Shown here piece after piece: positions 8,014-17,489 of a DNA stretch of 64,000 nucleotides. How positions within the stretch are numbered: position 1 is the first letter of the stretch; every line of letters begins with the position of its first letter. The DNA comes from Bacteroidales bacterium (GTDB lineage Bacteria; Bacteroidota; Bacteroidia; Bacteroidales; UBA932), in contig JAGCJX010000012.1 of the NCBI GenBank assembly GCA_017647795.1, positions 1 to 64,000 of the forward strand. Direction: 5' to 3'. A program made the translations under genes and the position numbers. The notes under the pieces were generated by a model. The model did no database searches and had not been told where the DNA came from. It saw only the letters and a list, made by a program, of their open reading frames with translations.

Positions 8014-8991
8014 TCAGCAACCGCCACGGAGACGCTTCTCGACCATTTCCATCATGCGTTCCCGTAAAATTTCGTTCGGGATTTTCTCAAGAACGGCGTA
8101 GGCAAAGGCCAGTTGTTGGAGCAACTCGGCTTCTTTTTTCGGGATACCCCGTGAACGCAAGTAGAACAGTTCCTCCGGTTGGAGACGACCGACAGTGGCT
8201 CCGTGTGAGCACTTTACATCATCCGCATAGATCTCCAGTTGGGGATCGGTGTGGATGCGGGCTTGTTGGGAGAGCAGCAGGTTGTGGTTGGCCTGGAAGG
8301 CGTCGGTGCGTTGTGCGTCCGGTACCACCGTAATCTTCCCTGAGAAGTGTCCAACGGCCTCGTCGTCCAAAATTCCTTTGAAAAGTTGGCTGCTTTGGCA
8401 GTCCGGGACGTGGTGGAAGAGACGCAGGTGGTTGGCGATCCGTTGTTGGCCATCGGCCAGGTAGAGGCCGCTCAAGTCGCAGTTGGCGTGTTCCCCTTGA
8501 AGGTTGACTTCGATGTTGTTTTCAATGGAGGCTCCGTGCAAGGAGAGGAAGACCATTTTGAGCTGGCTGCCGGCTGCCTGGTTCACCACAAAACGGGTCT
8601 TGTGGGTGGCTTCGTTGTGCTCGTGTTGCATCACGATGATTTCCGCCTGGGCGTTGGCTTCCAATTGGATCGAAACGGTTTCCTGCGTTGAGACCGGACC
8701 TTGGGTAAAGGCGTGAGCACAGCAAAGCAGGCGGCCGAATGTGTTTTCTCCGAAGAACAACTCGTTGGAATAGGTGAGTTCGTTCGGTCCTTCATCGCTG
8801 CGGACAGCAATGACTTGCAGCAATTCTTCCATCACCTGGCCTTTTTGCAGGCGGAAGGAGAAGGACTTGCCGGTTTCTTGGACCAAACCGTCCACCAAAA
8901 ACAGCTGGCGGCTGTTTTCCAGCGGGACCCGGCAGTTGAACCGAGGGCGGTTCGGGGTGCCGGAGGCTAAGGTGTAGAGGTCGTTCATCAT
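8014..8991 (-). CDS. sufD: Fe-S cluster assembly protein SufD, short form
   Basis: Partner of SufB and SufC in the SufBC2D scaffold that builds Fe-S clusters in the cytoplasm. The C-terminal SUF core is intact, including DDVKCSHGATVGRL and FYLRSRGIPKKEAE, which carries the conserved histidine. At 325 residues it is about 100 residues shorter than common SufD proteins: the usual N-terminal helical region is missing and the beta-helix core begins almost at once. The start overlaps the sufC stop (ATGA, 8988-8991), so translation is coupled. A second ATG follows directly and could be used instead. No sufS or sufU lies alongside. Confidence 0.88.
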   Translation of the reverse strand: MMNDLYTLASGTPNRPRFNCRVPLENSRQLFLVDGLVQETGKSFSFRLQKGQVMEELLQVIAVRSDEGPNELTYSNELFFGENTFGRLLCCAHAFTQGPVSTQETVSIQLEANAQAEIIVMQHEHNEATHKTRFVVNQAAGSQLKMVFLSLHGASIENNIEVNLQGEHANCDLSGLYLADGQQRIANHLRLFHHVPDCQSSQLFKGILDDEAVGHFSGKITVVPDAQRTDAFQANHNLLLSQQARIHTDPQLEIYADDVKCSHGATVGRLQPEELFYLRSRGIPKKEAELLQQLAFAYAVLEKIPNEILRERMMEMVEKRLRGGC

Positions 8992-9734
8992 AGTTCTTTG
9001 ATCAGCCAGTCGTATCCACGTTGTTCAACTTCCAATGCCAGTTCTTTGCCGGCGGTCTTGATGATGCGGCCTTTGTACAGGATGTGTACCACGTCCGGAA
9101 CGATGTAGTCCAGCAAGCGTTGGTAGTGGGTGATGACCAAGGTTGCATTGTCCGGTCGTTTGAGGCGGTTTACACCCGTAGCGACGATGCGCAAGGCATC
9201 CACATCCAGCCCGCTATCGGTTTCGTCCAAAATGGCCAATTTGGGTTCCAACATAGCCATTTGGAAGATCTCGTTGCGCTTCTTTTCGCCGCCGGAGAAA
9301 CCGACGTTTACGCCACGGGAGGAGAAAGCCGGGTCCATTTCCACAATTTCCATCTTTTGCCGCATGAGCTTCAGGAACTCGGCTGCGGTGATGGGGGGAA
9401 GGCCTTGGTATTTGCGGTGTTCGTTCAACGCCGTTTTCATAAAATTGACGTTGGTGACACCCGGGATTTCGGTCGGGTATTGGAAACCGAGGAAGATGCC
9501 TCTCCACGATCTTTCTTCTGGAGAAAGGGCCAGGAGGTCTTCGTCTTGGTAGCGTACTTCGCCGGAGGTTACCGTGAAGGTGTCCTTGCCTGCGAGGACA
9601 GCGGACAAAGTACTTTTGCCCGATCCGTTCGGGCCCATGATGGCGTGAACTTCACCGGGACGAACGGTCAAGTTGATTCCTTTGAGGATTTCCTTATCGC
9701 CTATAGATGCGTGCAGGTCGTTGATTCGTAACAT
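8988..9734 (-). CDS. sufC: Fe-S cluster assembly ATPase SufC
   Basis: ABC-type ATPase of 248 aa that powers the SufBC2D complex. Walker A is MGPNGSGKST, the signature is GFSGGEKKRNEI, and Walker B is LAILDETDSGLD. The Q-loop region has FQYPTEIPGV, typical of SufC. The gene lies 10 bp downstream of sufB and overlaps sufD by 4 bp, so the three form one operon read on the minus strand. Confidence 0.96.
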   Translation of the reverse strand: MLRINDLHASIGDKEILKGINLTVRPGEVHAIMGPNGSGKSTLSAVLAGKDTFTVTSGEVRYQDEDLLALSPEERSWRGIFLGFQYPTEIPGVTNVNFMKTALNEHRKYQGLPPITAAEFLKLMRQKMEIVEMDPAFSSRGVNVGFSGGEKKRNEIFQMAMLEPKLAILDETDSGLDVDALRIVATGVNRLKRPDNATLVITHYQRLLDYIVPDVVHILYKGRIIKTAGKELALEVEQRGYDWLIKEL

Positions 9735-9744
9735 AATGTATGGT

Positions 9745-11181
9745 TTATCCTACGCTTCCTTCGAGGGAAACTTGCAGGAGTTTTTGTGCTTCGACAGCAA
9801 ATTCCATCGGAAGCTGGTTGATGACTTCTTTTGCATAGCCGTTGACAATCAGGCCAACAGCATTCTCTTCGGAGATGCCCCGTTGCCGGCAGTAGAACAG
9901 TTGTTCATCGCTGATTTTTGAGGTCGTTGCCTCGTGTTCAATGACCGCAGAGGGATTGTCACTTTGGATGAACGGGAAGGTGTGTGCTCCGCAGCGGTCG
10001 CCCAGCAACAGGGAGTCGCATTGGGAGTAGTTGCGAGCGTTTTCGGCGTTTTTGGAGACACGAACCAAGCCGCGGTAGCTGTTTTCGCTACGGCCGGCCG
10101 AGATCCCTTTGCTGATGATGCGGCTACGGGTGTTTTTGCCCAAGTGGATCATCTTGGTACCGGTATCGGCCTGTTGGTGGTGGTTGGTCACGGCTACCGA
10201 GTAAAATTCGGACACCGAATTGTCTCCACGCAGGATGGTGCTCGGGTATTTCCAGGTAATTGCCGATCCGGTTTCTACTTGTGTCCAGAACAGACGGCTG
10301 TTGTTGCCTTTGCAAATACCCCGTTTGGTCACAAAGTTGAAGATACCGCCCCGACCTTCGCTATCGCCCGGGTACCAGTTCTGAACGGTGGAATATTTTA
10401 CTTCTGCATCGGCCAGTACCACAATTTCCACAACCGCGGCGTGCAATTGGTTTTCGTCGCGTTGGGGAGCGGTACAGCCTTCCAGGTAGCTGACGTAAGA
10501 ACCTTCGTCGGCTACGATCAGGGTCCGTTCAAATTGGCCGGTACCCCGGGCGTTGATGCGGAAGTAGCTGGAGAGCTCCATCGGACAACGGACGCCTTTG
10601 GGAATGTAGCAGAAGGAACCGTCGCTGAAGACGGCCGAGTTCAAAGCTGAAAAGAAATTGTCTCCGACCGGAACGACCGAAGCCAAATATTTGCGGACCA
10701 GTTCCGGATAATCGCGGACAGCTTCGGAGAAAGAGCAGAAGATGATGCCTTTCTCAGCCAGGGATTCCCGGAAGGTAGTTTTAACAGAAACAGAGTCGAA
10801 GACCGCATCGACGGCCATGCCGGAAAGAGCTTTGCGTTCGTCGAGGGGAATGCCCAGTTTGTCGAACGTTTTCATCAGTTCCGGATCAATCTCGCCTTCG
10901 GTTTTCGGCTGTTTGGGAGCAGCGAAATAAATGATGTCCTGGTAGTCGATTTCGGGAATGCGCAGGTGAGCCCAGTTCGGCATTTTCATCTTTTGCCATT
11001 TACGGAAGGCTTCCAGACGGAATTCGAGCAACCATTCCGGCTCCTGTTTGCGTTCGGAGATCATCCGCACAATCTCTTCGTTCAACCCCTTGGGAAAGAA
11101 CTCTTGGGAGACTTGTGTTTCAAAGCCGTGCCGGTATTCGCTGTTGGTAATATCGTGTAGTAATTCGTTTGCTGGATTCAT
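9745..11181 (-). CDS. sufB: Fe-S cluster assembly scaffold SufB
   Basis: 478-aa main scaffold of the SUF system and first gene of sufBCD. Conserved blocks include [55 protein letters not shown] and [14 protein letters not shown], which holds the conserved cysteine used in cluster assembly. The C-terminal [20 protein letters not shown] is canonical. The start [16 protein letters not shown] fits the family. A -7 box at 11199-11206 (minus) leaves a leader of about a dozen bases and faces the promoter of the ThiL-like gene. Confidence 0.96.
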   Translation of the reverse strand: MNPANELLHDITNSEYRHGFETQVSQEFFPKGLNEEIVRMISERKQEPEWLLEFRLEAFRKWQKMKMPNWAHLRIPEIDYQDIIYFAAPKQPKTEGEIDPELMKTFDKLGIPLDERKALSGMAVDAVFDSVSVKTTFRESLAEKGIIFCSFSEAVRDYPELVRKYLASVVPVGDNFFSALNSAVFSDGSFCYIPKGVRCPMELSSYFRINARGTGQFERTLIVADEGSYVSYLEGCTAPQRDENQLHAAVVEIVVLADAEVKYSTVQNWYPGDSEGRGGIFNFVTKRGICKGNNSRLFWTQVETGSAITWKYPSTILRGDNSVSEFYSVAVTNHHQQADTGTKMIHLGKNTRSRIISKGISAGRSENSYRGLVRVSKNAENARNYSQCDSLLLGDRCGAHTFPFIQSDNPSAVIEHEATTSKISDEQLFYCRQRGISEENAVGLIVNGYAKEVINQLPMEFAVEAQKLLQVSLEGSVG

Positions 11182-11198
11182 AATTCAAAATAAACGCA

Positions 11199-11226
11199 CA
11201 AATTTACACTAAATTTACTAATTTTG
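11199..11226. promoter_or_regulatory. Divergent -7 boxes for sufBCD and the ThiL-like gene
   Basis: The minus-strand box TAAATTTG (11199-11206) serves sufB. The plus-strand box TAATTTTG (11219-11226) lies 14 bp before the ThiL-like ATG. The two are only 12 bp apart, so polymerase binding on one strand should interfere with the other. Confidence 0.5.
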
Positions 11227-11240
11227 TAAAAAATTCAATA

Positions 11241-12230
11241 ATGAGTACACAAATTTCTGAGATAGGACGCTCGGCGACCCTGGAGCGCCTCTTTGCATCC
11301 ACAACTTACAAAAACGAAACCAGTTGGATCCAACCGGCACGTGGTGTTTCTTCACAGGCACACCGCTTCTACATGGAAGGCGTTGATTTTGACCTGACTT
11401 ACACGCCTTTGCGACACTTGGGCTACAAGCTGGTTTTGGGCGTTTTGGGAGAATTGTATGCCAAATCCCTTCAGCCGGAACGGGTATCTGTCCTCTTGGC
11501 TTTGTCCAACCGCTTTTCTTACGAACACGTGGAAACCTTGTGGCAAGGTATGGTGGCTGCGATGACCGAACACAAGATTGCTTCGGTGGGGTTGGAACTT
11601 TTGCCTTCTGTCAACGGTTTGTGTGTCAGCATGACGGCAACCGGCGTGCAGAAACGCATTGTTTTGGAGCGTCGTATGCCTTTGCAATCCAAGGATTTGT
11701 TGGTGTTGTCCGGACACTTGGGATCGGCCTACATGGGCTTGCATGTGTTGGAGCGGGAGAAGGTGGCGTTCGAAGCAAGCGGGTCCCAAAAGCAACCCGA
11801 CCTGAATGCCTACAAAGGGGTGTTGGCCGATTACCTCAGCCCGGAGATCAAGGCCGATTTGTTGTCGCGTCTGATCAAACAGGGCATTGTTCCTTCTGCC
11901 GGTGAGTTTATTACCAGGGGTTTGGCGTATTCGGCCCTCGAATTACAAAAAAGATCGGGTCTCGGTGTTAAAATTTACATCAATCGGATTCCGATCTCTG
12001 CGCAAACCTTCCAAGTCTGTGAGGAATTGGACATTGATGCGGTGACCGCAGCGATGAACGGAGGAGATGACTACAAATTCCTGTTTGTCATTCCCAACGG
12101 CCAGTACGACATTTTGCACAAGGAGTTTCCGGATCTTGAAGTGGTGGGACATTTGGCCCAACCGGAAGTCGGGGCCGTGTTGGTTACCCCCGAAAACGTG
12201 GAGATTCCCATCCAAGCCCCGAACTATTAG
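11241..12230 (+). CDS. ThiL/AIR-synthase-fold protein with degenerate active site (329 aa)
   Basis: The chain follows thiamine-monophosphate kinase closely in several places: EGVDFDLTYTPLRHLGYK, VLLALSNRFS, HLGSAYMGLHVLEREK and NGGDDYKFLF. Compared from memory with Bacteroidota ThiL, nearly every ATP/Mg aspartate motif is gone. GDDAAV is replaced by a segment without acidic residues; TTD before the EGVDFDL block is lost; the SD of NLSDIYAMNA becomes VLGELYAKSL; VGGDTT becomes VGLELL; TGDLGAAY becomes SGHLGSAY; and DISDGLA becomes ITRGLAY. The frame is open over the whole family length, so this is not a simple pseudogene. A non-catalytic paralogue with a binding or regulatory role is the likeliest reading. 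A true thiL may lie elsewhere. It is divergent from sufBCD. Confidence 0.75.
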   Translation: MSTQISEIGRSATLERLFASTTYKNETSWIQPARGVSSQAHRFYMEGVDFDLTYTPLRHLGYKLVLGVLGELYAKSLQPERVSVLLALSNRFSYEHVETLWQGMVAAMTEHKIASVGLELLPSVNGLCVSMTATGVQKRIVLERRMPLQSKDLLVLSGHLGSAYMGLHVLEREKVAFEASGSQKQPDLNAYKGVLADYLSPEIKADLLSRLIKQGIVPSAGEFITRGLAYSALELQKRSGLGVKIYINRIPISAQTFQVCEELDIDAVTAAMNGGDDYKFLFVIPNGQYDILHKEFPDLEVVGHLAQPEVGAVLVTPENVEIPIQAPNY

Positions 12231-12264
12231 GAAGCGGATTCGCCGCTCGTCATCGGTTGGTTAC

Positions 12265-15200
12265 CTATTGGAAGCTGACCTTGTGACGTATCTTATACGG
12301 CAGGTTTTCTGTCGCCAGGAATTCCAGCAACTCCAACGTCGGAGTAACGCGGAACTTGCGGGAGATGAATTCCACTGCCAAGTCGTTATGTCGGTCCGTG
12401 ACGTACAGCGTCAGGGCCGATTTTCCTTTGCTCTTGCGCAAGGTCTTGAGCAGGTTCTTCCGGAATTCCGGGGTGATGCATTCCACCGGTAATTTGACCA
12501 AAATCTCTTTGACGAAGGTTTCTTTCGTGTTGTTCAACAGACACATGGCGTCGATCTGCATCCGGCATCCGGCATCTTCCTCTTCCTTGTTTTGCAGGAA
12601 GACCGCTTTGATGAGCAACATCGTGCCTTCTTTCAGGAAGGGCATGAAGCGTTCGTAGTTTTTGCCGAAGAAGCTCATTTCCATGCTGCCGGAGAAATCT
12701 TCCAGGGTGATGGAGCCGAAGGGCCGGTTGTTCTTGGTCATTCCTTGGCGGAAGGCACTGACCATGCCGCCAAAGATGAATTCTTTTTTGTGGAAGTTGC
12801 GGTCCGATTCTGCTTCTTTTCGAATCTCGGCCATTTGGGCCACGGTGGTCGAAGCAAAATGGTCCAGTTCAAAACGGAAGTCATCCAGCGGGTGTGCGGA
12901 TAGGTACATACCGACCAGTTCCTTTTCCCGGCGCAGACTTTCCATGCGGTCGATTTGCGGCAGGGACGGCAGCGGCGGTTGGGCAATCTCGATGGAATCC
13001 ACACCGCCGAAGAGGGAGTTTTCCAAGGAGTTGATGCTGCGTTGATAAATACCGGCATAGCGGGTGAGTACCTCGGAAAAGACCTCGTTGCCACAGGGAG
13101 CAAACAAGGTGCCCCGGTTCACACCTTCGAACGAGTCGAAAGCACCGGCCTCAGCCAGGTTTTCCCACATTTTACGGCCCAGGATGGAGGACGGGACGCG
13201 TTCCGCCAAGTCGTGGAGGCTGCGGAAAGGACCGTTGGTTTCCCGTTCCTGGATGATGGATTGGATGATGGCCGCTCCAACACCCTTGATGCCTCCGAGG
13301 CCGAAGCGGATTTTCCCCTCTTTGTTCACCGTGAAGTTGGTGAAACTTTCGTTGATATCAGGACCCAGTACATCCAAGTGTTGGCGACGGCAGTCGGACA
13401 TGAACTTGGTGAGCTCTTCCATGTTGTTGAGGTTTTTACTCAACGTTGCGGCCATGAACTCAGCCGGGTAGTGGGCTTTCAGGTAACCGGTTTGATAACC
13501 GACCCAAGCATAACAGGTCGCGTGGGATTTGTTGAAGGCATATTGGGCAAAGGCCTTCCAGTCGTTCCAGATTTTCTCGAGGACGGGTTCGGGGTGGCCG
13601 TTTTTGATGCCGCCTTCGAAGAAGAGTTCGCGCAGTTCGGCCATCACCGAGAGCTGTTTCTTACCCATCGCCTTCCGCAGTTTGTCCGCTTGGCCTTTGG
13701 TAAAGCCGGCGAGCTTTTGGGAGAGCAACATGACCTGCTCCTGGTAAACGGTGACGCCGTAGGTGTCGTGGAGGTATTCCTCCATGTCGGGCAAGTCGTA
13801 TTCAATGGCCTTGATGCCGTGTTTCCGGGCAACAAAGTCCGGAATGTAGTCCATCGGACCCGGACGGTACAAGGCGTTCATCGCGATCAGGTCCTCAAAG
13901 CGGGTGGGCTGCAGTTCGCGCAACCATTTCTGCATCCCGTCGGACTCGAACTGGAAGATGGCCACGGTATCACCGCGTCCGAAAAGTTCGTAGGTCTTGG
14001 TATCGTCCAGCGGAATGTGGTCGATGTCCACCACTTCGCCACGGGACTGTCTGATGTTGGCCAGGGCCTCTTTGATGATGGACAGGGTTCGCAGTCCCAA
14101 AAAGTCCATCTTCAACAGACCGACCGATTCGATGAGGCTACCCTCGTATTGGGATACCAGGATGTCGGCCCCGGAGTCTTTGTCCTTGGCGGTGCTGATG
14201 GGGATGTAGTTGGTCAGGTCTTCCCGGCCGATGATCAAGGCGCAGGCATGCACTCCGGTGTTGCGGACGTTGCCTTCCAATTTTTCTGCGTAGATGAGGG
14301 TATCACGGGCGTTGGCGTCTTCGGAGTTCATGGCTTCGATGAATTCCGGGACGTGTTTGATGCAGAGTCCGATGGTCGGGTTGACGTCTTTCTTCTCTTT
14401 CTTCTTGATCTTCTTGGTCGGGTCGTTGGGATCTTCTACCTCCACTTCTTTTTCGACGGTGATGGCTTTCGGCACGGCTTTGGCCAGTTTGTCTGCGGTC
14501 TGCAAGGGGAGGTTCTGGATGCGGGCCACATCCCGGATCACACTCTTGGTACCCATCGTGCCGAAAGTGACCACGTGGGAAATGTGGTCTTTTCCGTATT
14601 TGTCTTCCACGTACTTGAATACCTTGTACCGGCCATCGTCGTCGAAGTCCACGTCGATATCGGGCATGGAGATCCGGTCCGGGTTCAAGAAACGCTCGAA
14701 CAGCAAGTCGTATTTGATGGGGTCAATGTCGGTGATGGTCAAGCAGTAGGCAACTGCAGAACCGGCGGCAGATCCCCGGCCGGGACCGACGGAGACGCCC
14801 ATGTTTCGGGCTGCGATGATGAAGTCCTGGACGATGAGGAAGTAGTCCGGGAAACCCATGCGTTTGATGGTGGCCAATTCGAAGTCCAGACGCTCGGTAT
14901 GGACCTCGGTGAGTTCGCCGTAACGTTTCTTGGCCCCTTCGTACGTAAGGTACCGCAGGTAATCGTCGGAATCCGTAAACTCAGCCGGGATTTCGAAGTG
15001 CGGCATGATGGGTTTGGAGTCCAGGCTGTACACCTCAACTTTGTCGGCAATCTCCAGGGTATTGGTTAGGGTCTCCGGGTGGTCGGCAAAGAGCTCTGCC
15101 ATCTCCTCGGGGCTCTTCAGGTATTCTTCCTGGGTGTAACGCAGCCGGTCCGGACTGTCGAACGGCTTGTTGGTAATCAGGCAGATAAGGCGGTCGTGTG

Positions 15201-15879
15201 CGGGACCGTCCGACTGCTGTACAAAGTGTACGTCGTTGGTGGCGATGACTTTGATGCCGTATTTCTCGCCCAAGCGGAAGATGCCTTCGTTGACTTTTTC
15301 TTGTTTCTCAAAGGTTGAGGTGCCCACCTCCGGGAGTTTGGACTTGTGCCGCATGACTTCCAGGTAGAAGTCATCCCCGAACAGGTTGTGGTACCATTCG
15401 GTCAGGCGGCAGGCTTCCTCCCAATTGTCGTTCATCAAGGCTTGAGGAATCTCTCCCCCCAGGCAGGCGCACGAGCAAATGAGGTCTTCGTGGTATTGTT
15501 CCAGCAATTCGTGGTCGATCCGCGGGTAATAGTAAAACCCTTCGACATAACCTTTGGATACCAGCTTGATGAGGTTGTGGTACCCGTTGAGGTTCTTGGC
15601 CAGCAGGATCAAGTGGAAGGAACTGCGTTCTTCCCGGCCTTTGCGTTCGGTCCGGCTGCCGTTGGCGACATAGACCTCACAGCCGACGATCGGTTTGATG
15701 TCGGGGAACTTGCTGGAAGCGACGTTTAGAAACTCCTTGACGCCGAACATGTTGCCGTGGTCTGTGATGGCCAGGGCCGGCATGTTCAGGCGTTGGGCTT
15801 CTGCGAAAAGTTTCGGTATGGCGGATGCCCCGTCAAGGACGGAGTATTGCGTGTGAACATGGAGATGGACGAAGGACAT
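12265..15879 (-). CDS. dnaE: DNA polymerase III subunit alpha
   Basis: Replicative polymerase catalytic subunit, 1204 aa. The N-terminal PHP domain begins FVHLHVHTQYSVLDGAS. The palm carries the catalytic aspartates in MPDIDVDFDDDGR and the GPGRGSAAGSAVAY block. A tandem helix-hairpin-helix (GGIKGVGAAII) and an OB-fold near the C terminus (FGGMVSAFRQ ... FGSITLEDFSG) follow in the usual order. A short charged insertion (KEVEVEDPNDPTKKIKKKEK) lies in the polymerase domain. The gene starts 4 bp after gpmI stops, so it is translated from the same minus-strand message. Confidence 0.96.
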   Translation of the reverse strand: MSFVHLHVHTQYSVLDGASAIPKLFAEAQRLNMPALAITDHGNMFGVKEFLNVASSKFPDIKPIVGCEVYVANGSRTERKGREERSSFHLILLAKNLNGYHNLIKLVSKGYVEGFYYYPRIDHELLEQYHEDLICSCACLGGEIPQALMNDNWEEACRLTEWYHNLFGDDFYLEVMRHKSKLPEVGTSTFEKQEKVNEGIFRLGEKYGIKVIATNDVHFVQQSDGPAHDRLICLITNKPFDSPDRLRYTQEEYLKSPEEMAELFADHPETLTNTLEIADKVEVYSLDSKPIMPHFEIPAEFTDSDDYLRYLTYEGAKKRYGELTEVHTERLDFELATIKRMGFPDYFLIVQDFIIAARNMGVSVGPGRGSAAGSAVAYCLTITDIDPIKYDLLFERFLNPDRISMPDIDVDFDDDGRYKVFKYVEDKYGKDHISHVVTFGTMGTKSVIRDVARIQNLPLQTADKLAKAVPKAITVEKEVEVEDPNDPTKKIKKKEKKDVNPTIGLCIKHVPEFIEAMNSEDANARDTLIYAEKLEGNVRNTGVHACALIIGREDLTNYIPISTAKDKDSGADILVSQYEGSLIESVGLLKMDFLGLRTLSIIKEALANIRQSRGEVVDIDHIPLDDTKTYELFGRGDTVAIFQFESDGMQKWLRELQPTRFEDLIAMNALYRPGPMDYIPDFVARKHGIKAIEYDLPDMEEYLHDTYGVTVYQEQVMLLSQKLAGFTKGQADKLRKAMGKKQLSVMAELRELFFEGGIKNGHPEPVLEKIWNDWKAFAQYAFNKSHATCYAWVGYQTGYLKAHYPAEFMAATLSKNLNNMEELTKFMSDCRRQHLDVLGPDINESFTNFTVNKEGKIRFGLGGIKGVGAAIIQSIIQERETNGPFRSLHDLAERVPSSILGRKMWENLAEAGAFDSFEGVNRGTLFAPCGNEVFSEVLTRYAGIYQRSINSLENSLFGGVDSIEIAQPPLPSLPQIDRMESLRREKELVGMYLSAHPLDDFRFELDHFASTTVAQMAEIRKEAESDRNFHKKEFIFGGMVSAFRQGMTKNNRPFGSITLEDFSGSMEMSFFGKNYERFMPFLKEGTMLLIKAVFLQNKEEEDAGCRMQIDAMCLLNNTKETFVKEILVKLPVECITPEFRKNLLKTLRKSKGKSALTLYVTDRHNDLAVEFISRKFRVTPTLELLEFLATENLPYKIRHKVSFQ

Positions 15880-15883
15880 AGGC

Positions 15884-17401
15884 TTACACTAACGGTTCTC
15901 CGGTCATTTCTTCCGGTTGGGCAATGCCCATCAATTTGAGAATCGTCGGTGCGATGTCCGCCAATTTACCATCTTTTACTGCTTTGATTTCGTCGTCCAC
16001 TACGATGAACGGAACGGGGTTCAAGGAGTGAGCGGTGTTCGGGGTGCCGTCCGGGTTGACTGCGTAATCTGCGTTACCGTGGTCTGCGGTAATCAGGACG
16101 GTGTAGCCGTTGCGGCGGGCAGCGGTCACAACTTCTTCCACACAATTGTCTACGGTGGTAACGGCGGTGCGGATGGCTTCGTACACACCGGTGTGGCCGA
16201 CCATGTCTCCGTTGGCGAAGTTCAAGATGACCAGGTCTTGTTCTTGTTTGTCCAACTCAGCCACCAAGGCTTTTGCTACTTCGGGAGCCGACATTTCGGG
16301 TTGCAAGTCGTAGGTTGCCACTTTCGGAGAGTTGATCAGGATGCGGGATTCGCCCGGGAAGGCTGCTTCGCGTCCGCCGGAGAAGAAGAAGGTCACGTGT
16401 GCATATTTTTCAGTTTCGGCGATGCGCAATTGTTTTTTGCCAGCATCAGAAACGGCTTCGCCCAAGGTCTTTTGTACGTTGTCCTTGTCGAAGAGGATGT
16501 GCAGACCGGTGAATTTGTCGTCGTACGGGGTCAAGCAGCAATAGTAGAGCGGCAAGGTATGCATGCCAGCTTCCGGCATATCTGCTTGGGTGAGTACGTG
16601 GGTGAGTTCGCGGGCACGGTCGTTGCGGAAATTGTAGAAGATGATGGCATCGTCCGCTTGGATGGTGGCAATGGGTTGGCCATCAGCGGTGCGGGCACTC
16701 ATCGGTTTGATGAATTCGTCGGTGATGCCTTCGTCGTATGATTTTTGAACAGCAGCTACCGGGTCGGTGAAGGGTTCGCCTTCGGCTTGGGTCAGCAGGT
16801 CGTATGCCAATTTGACGCGGTCCCAACGTTTGTCGCGGTCCATGGCGTAGTAACGGCCCACGATGGAGACAATTTTGCCAGTGGTTGCTTTGCATTTTTC
16901 TTGGAGTTCGGCGATGAAGCCTTTTCCGCTTTTCGGGTCGCAGTCACGACCGTCCATGAAGCAGTGTACATAGACTTTTTCCAAACCTTCTTGGGCGGCT
17001 ACGGCCAGGAATTCGTACAGGTGTTCCAAAGAACTGTGCACGCCACCGTGGGAGGTCAGACCCATCAGGTGCAAGGCTTTGCCAGAGGTTTTAACGTATT
17101 CGTAAACGGCTTTGATTTCCGGATTTTCAAGGAGGCGGTGTTCGCGGCAGGCGCGGTTCACTTTCACCAAGTCTTGGTAAACGACACGACCGGCACCGAG
17201 GTTGAGGTGACCTACTTCGGAGTTACCCATCTGTCCATCGGGCAAACCTACGTCTTCGCCGCAGGCCATCAATTGGGAAACCGGGTATTGGGCGCGCAAT
17301 GCGTCAATGTGCGGAGCCCCTTGGGTGAATATTACGTTGGATTGGTCGCGATTGCCTTCGCCCCATCCGTCCAAAATCATCAATAATACCTTTTTGTTCA
17401 T
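15884..17401 (-). CDS. gpmI: 2,3-bisphosphoglycerate-independent phosphoglycerate mutase
   Basis: Glycolytic/gluconeogenic enzyme interconverting 3- and 2-phosphoglycerate, 505 aa. Metal ligands are visible in [11 protein letters not shown], and the phospho-serine is in [27 protein letters not shown] and [12 protein letters not shown] complete the alkaline-phosphatase-type metal site. The gene lies upstream of dnaE on the minus strand and is divergent from rnr. A -7 box on the minus strand is at 17472-17479. Confidence 0.96.
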   Translation of the reverse strand: MNKKVLLMILDGWGEGNRDQSNVIFTQGAPHIDALRAQYPVSQLMACGEDVGLPDGQMGNSEVGHLNLGAGRVVYQDLVKVNRACREHRLLENPEIKAVYEYVKTSGKALHLMGLTSHGGVHSSLEHLYEFLAVAAQEGLEKVYVHCFMDGRDCDPKSGKGFIAELQEKCKATTGKIVSIVGRYYAMDRDKRWDRVKLAYDLLTQAEGEPFTDPVAAVQKSYDEGITDEFIKPMSARTADGQPIATIQADDAIIFYNFRNDRARELTHVLTQADMPEAGMHTLPLYYCCLTPYDDKFTGLHILFDKDNVQKTLGEAVSDAGKKQLRIAETEKYAHVTFFFSGGREAAFPGESRILINSPKVATYDLQPEMSAPEVAKALVAELDKQEQDLVILNFANGDMVGHTGVYEAIRTAVTTVDNCVEEVVTAARRNGYTVLITADHGNADYAVNPDGTPNTAHSLNPVPFIVVDDEIKAVKDGKLADIAPTILKLMGIAQPEEMTGEPLV

Positions 17402-17420
17402 TTTTATTGGAATTTTAATA

Positions 17421-17479
17421 TTGTATTCGGGTTTCTGGTGTTACCTTTGTCGGAGTTCAACAAAGAACGTGCAAAATTA
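17421..17479. promoter_or_regulatory. Divergent promoters of gpmI-dnaE and rnr
   Basis: Plus strand: TTG at 17421-17423, an 18-bp gap, then TACCTTTG at 17442-17449, a good Bacteroidota promoter for rnr. Minus strand: TAATTTTG at 17472-17479 for gpmI. Confidence 0.6.
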
Positions 17480-17489
17480 CACAAAAAAT

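Noticed and set aside
11182-11240. A thiamine (TPP) riboswitch before the ThiL-like gene
   Set aside because: The intergenic region is 59 bp, AT-rich and filled by two promoters; no THI-box sequence is present.
12233-12247. Terminator between the ThiL-like gene and dnaE
   Set aside because: The AGCGG/CCGCT stem is only 5 bp and no T tract follows on either strand.
12955-15069. A 704-codon open frame on the plus strand
   Set aside because: It is antisense to dnaE, which has all motifs of the polymerase; the long frame is a by-product of codon bias.
17307-17489. N-terminal extension of rnr by 61 codons
   Set aside because: The extension covers the gpmI start and the rnr promoter at 17421-17449; the basic N terminus beginning MSRKSNHKRL fits RNase R.
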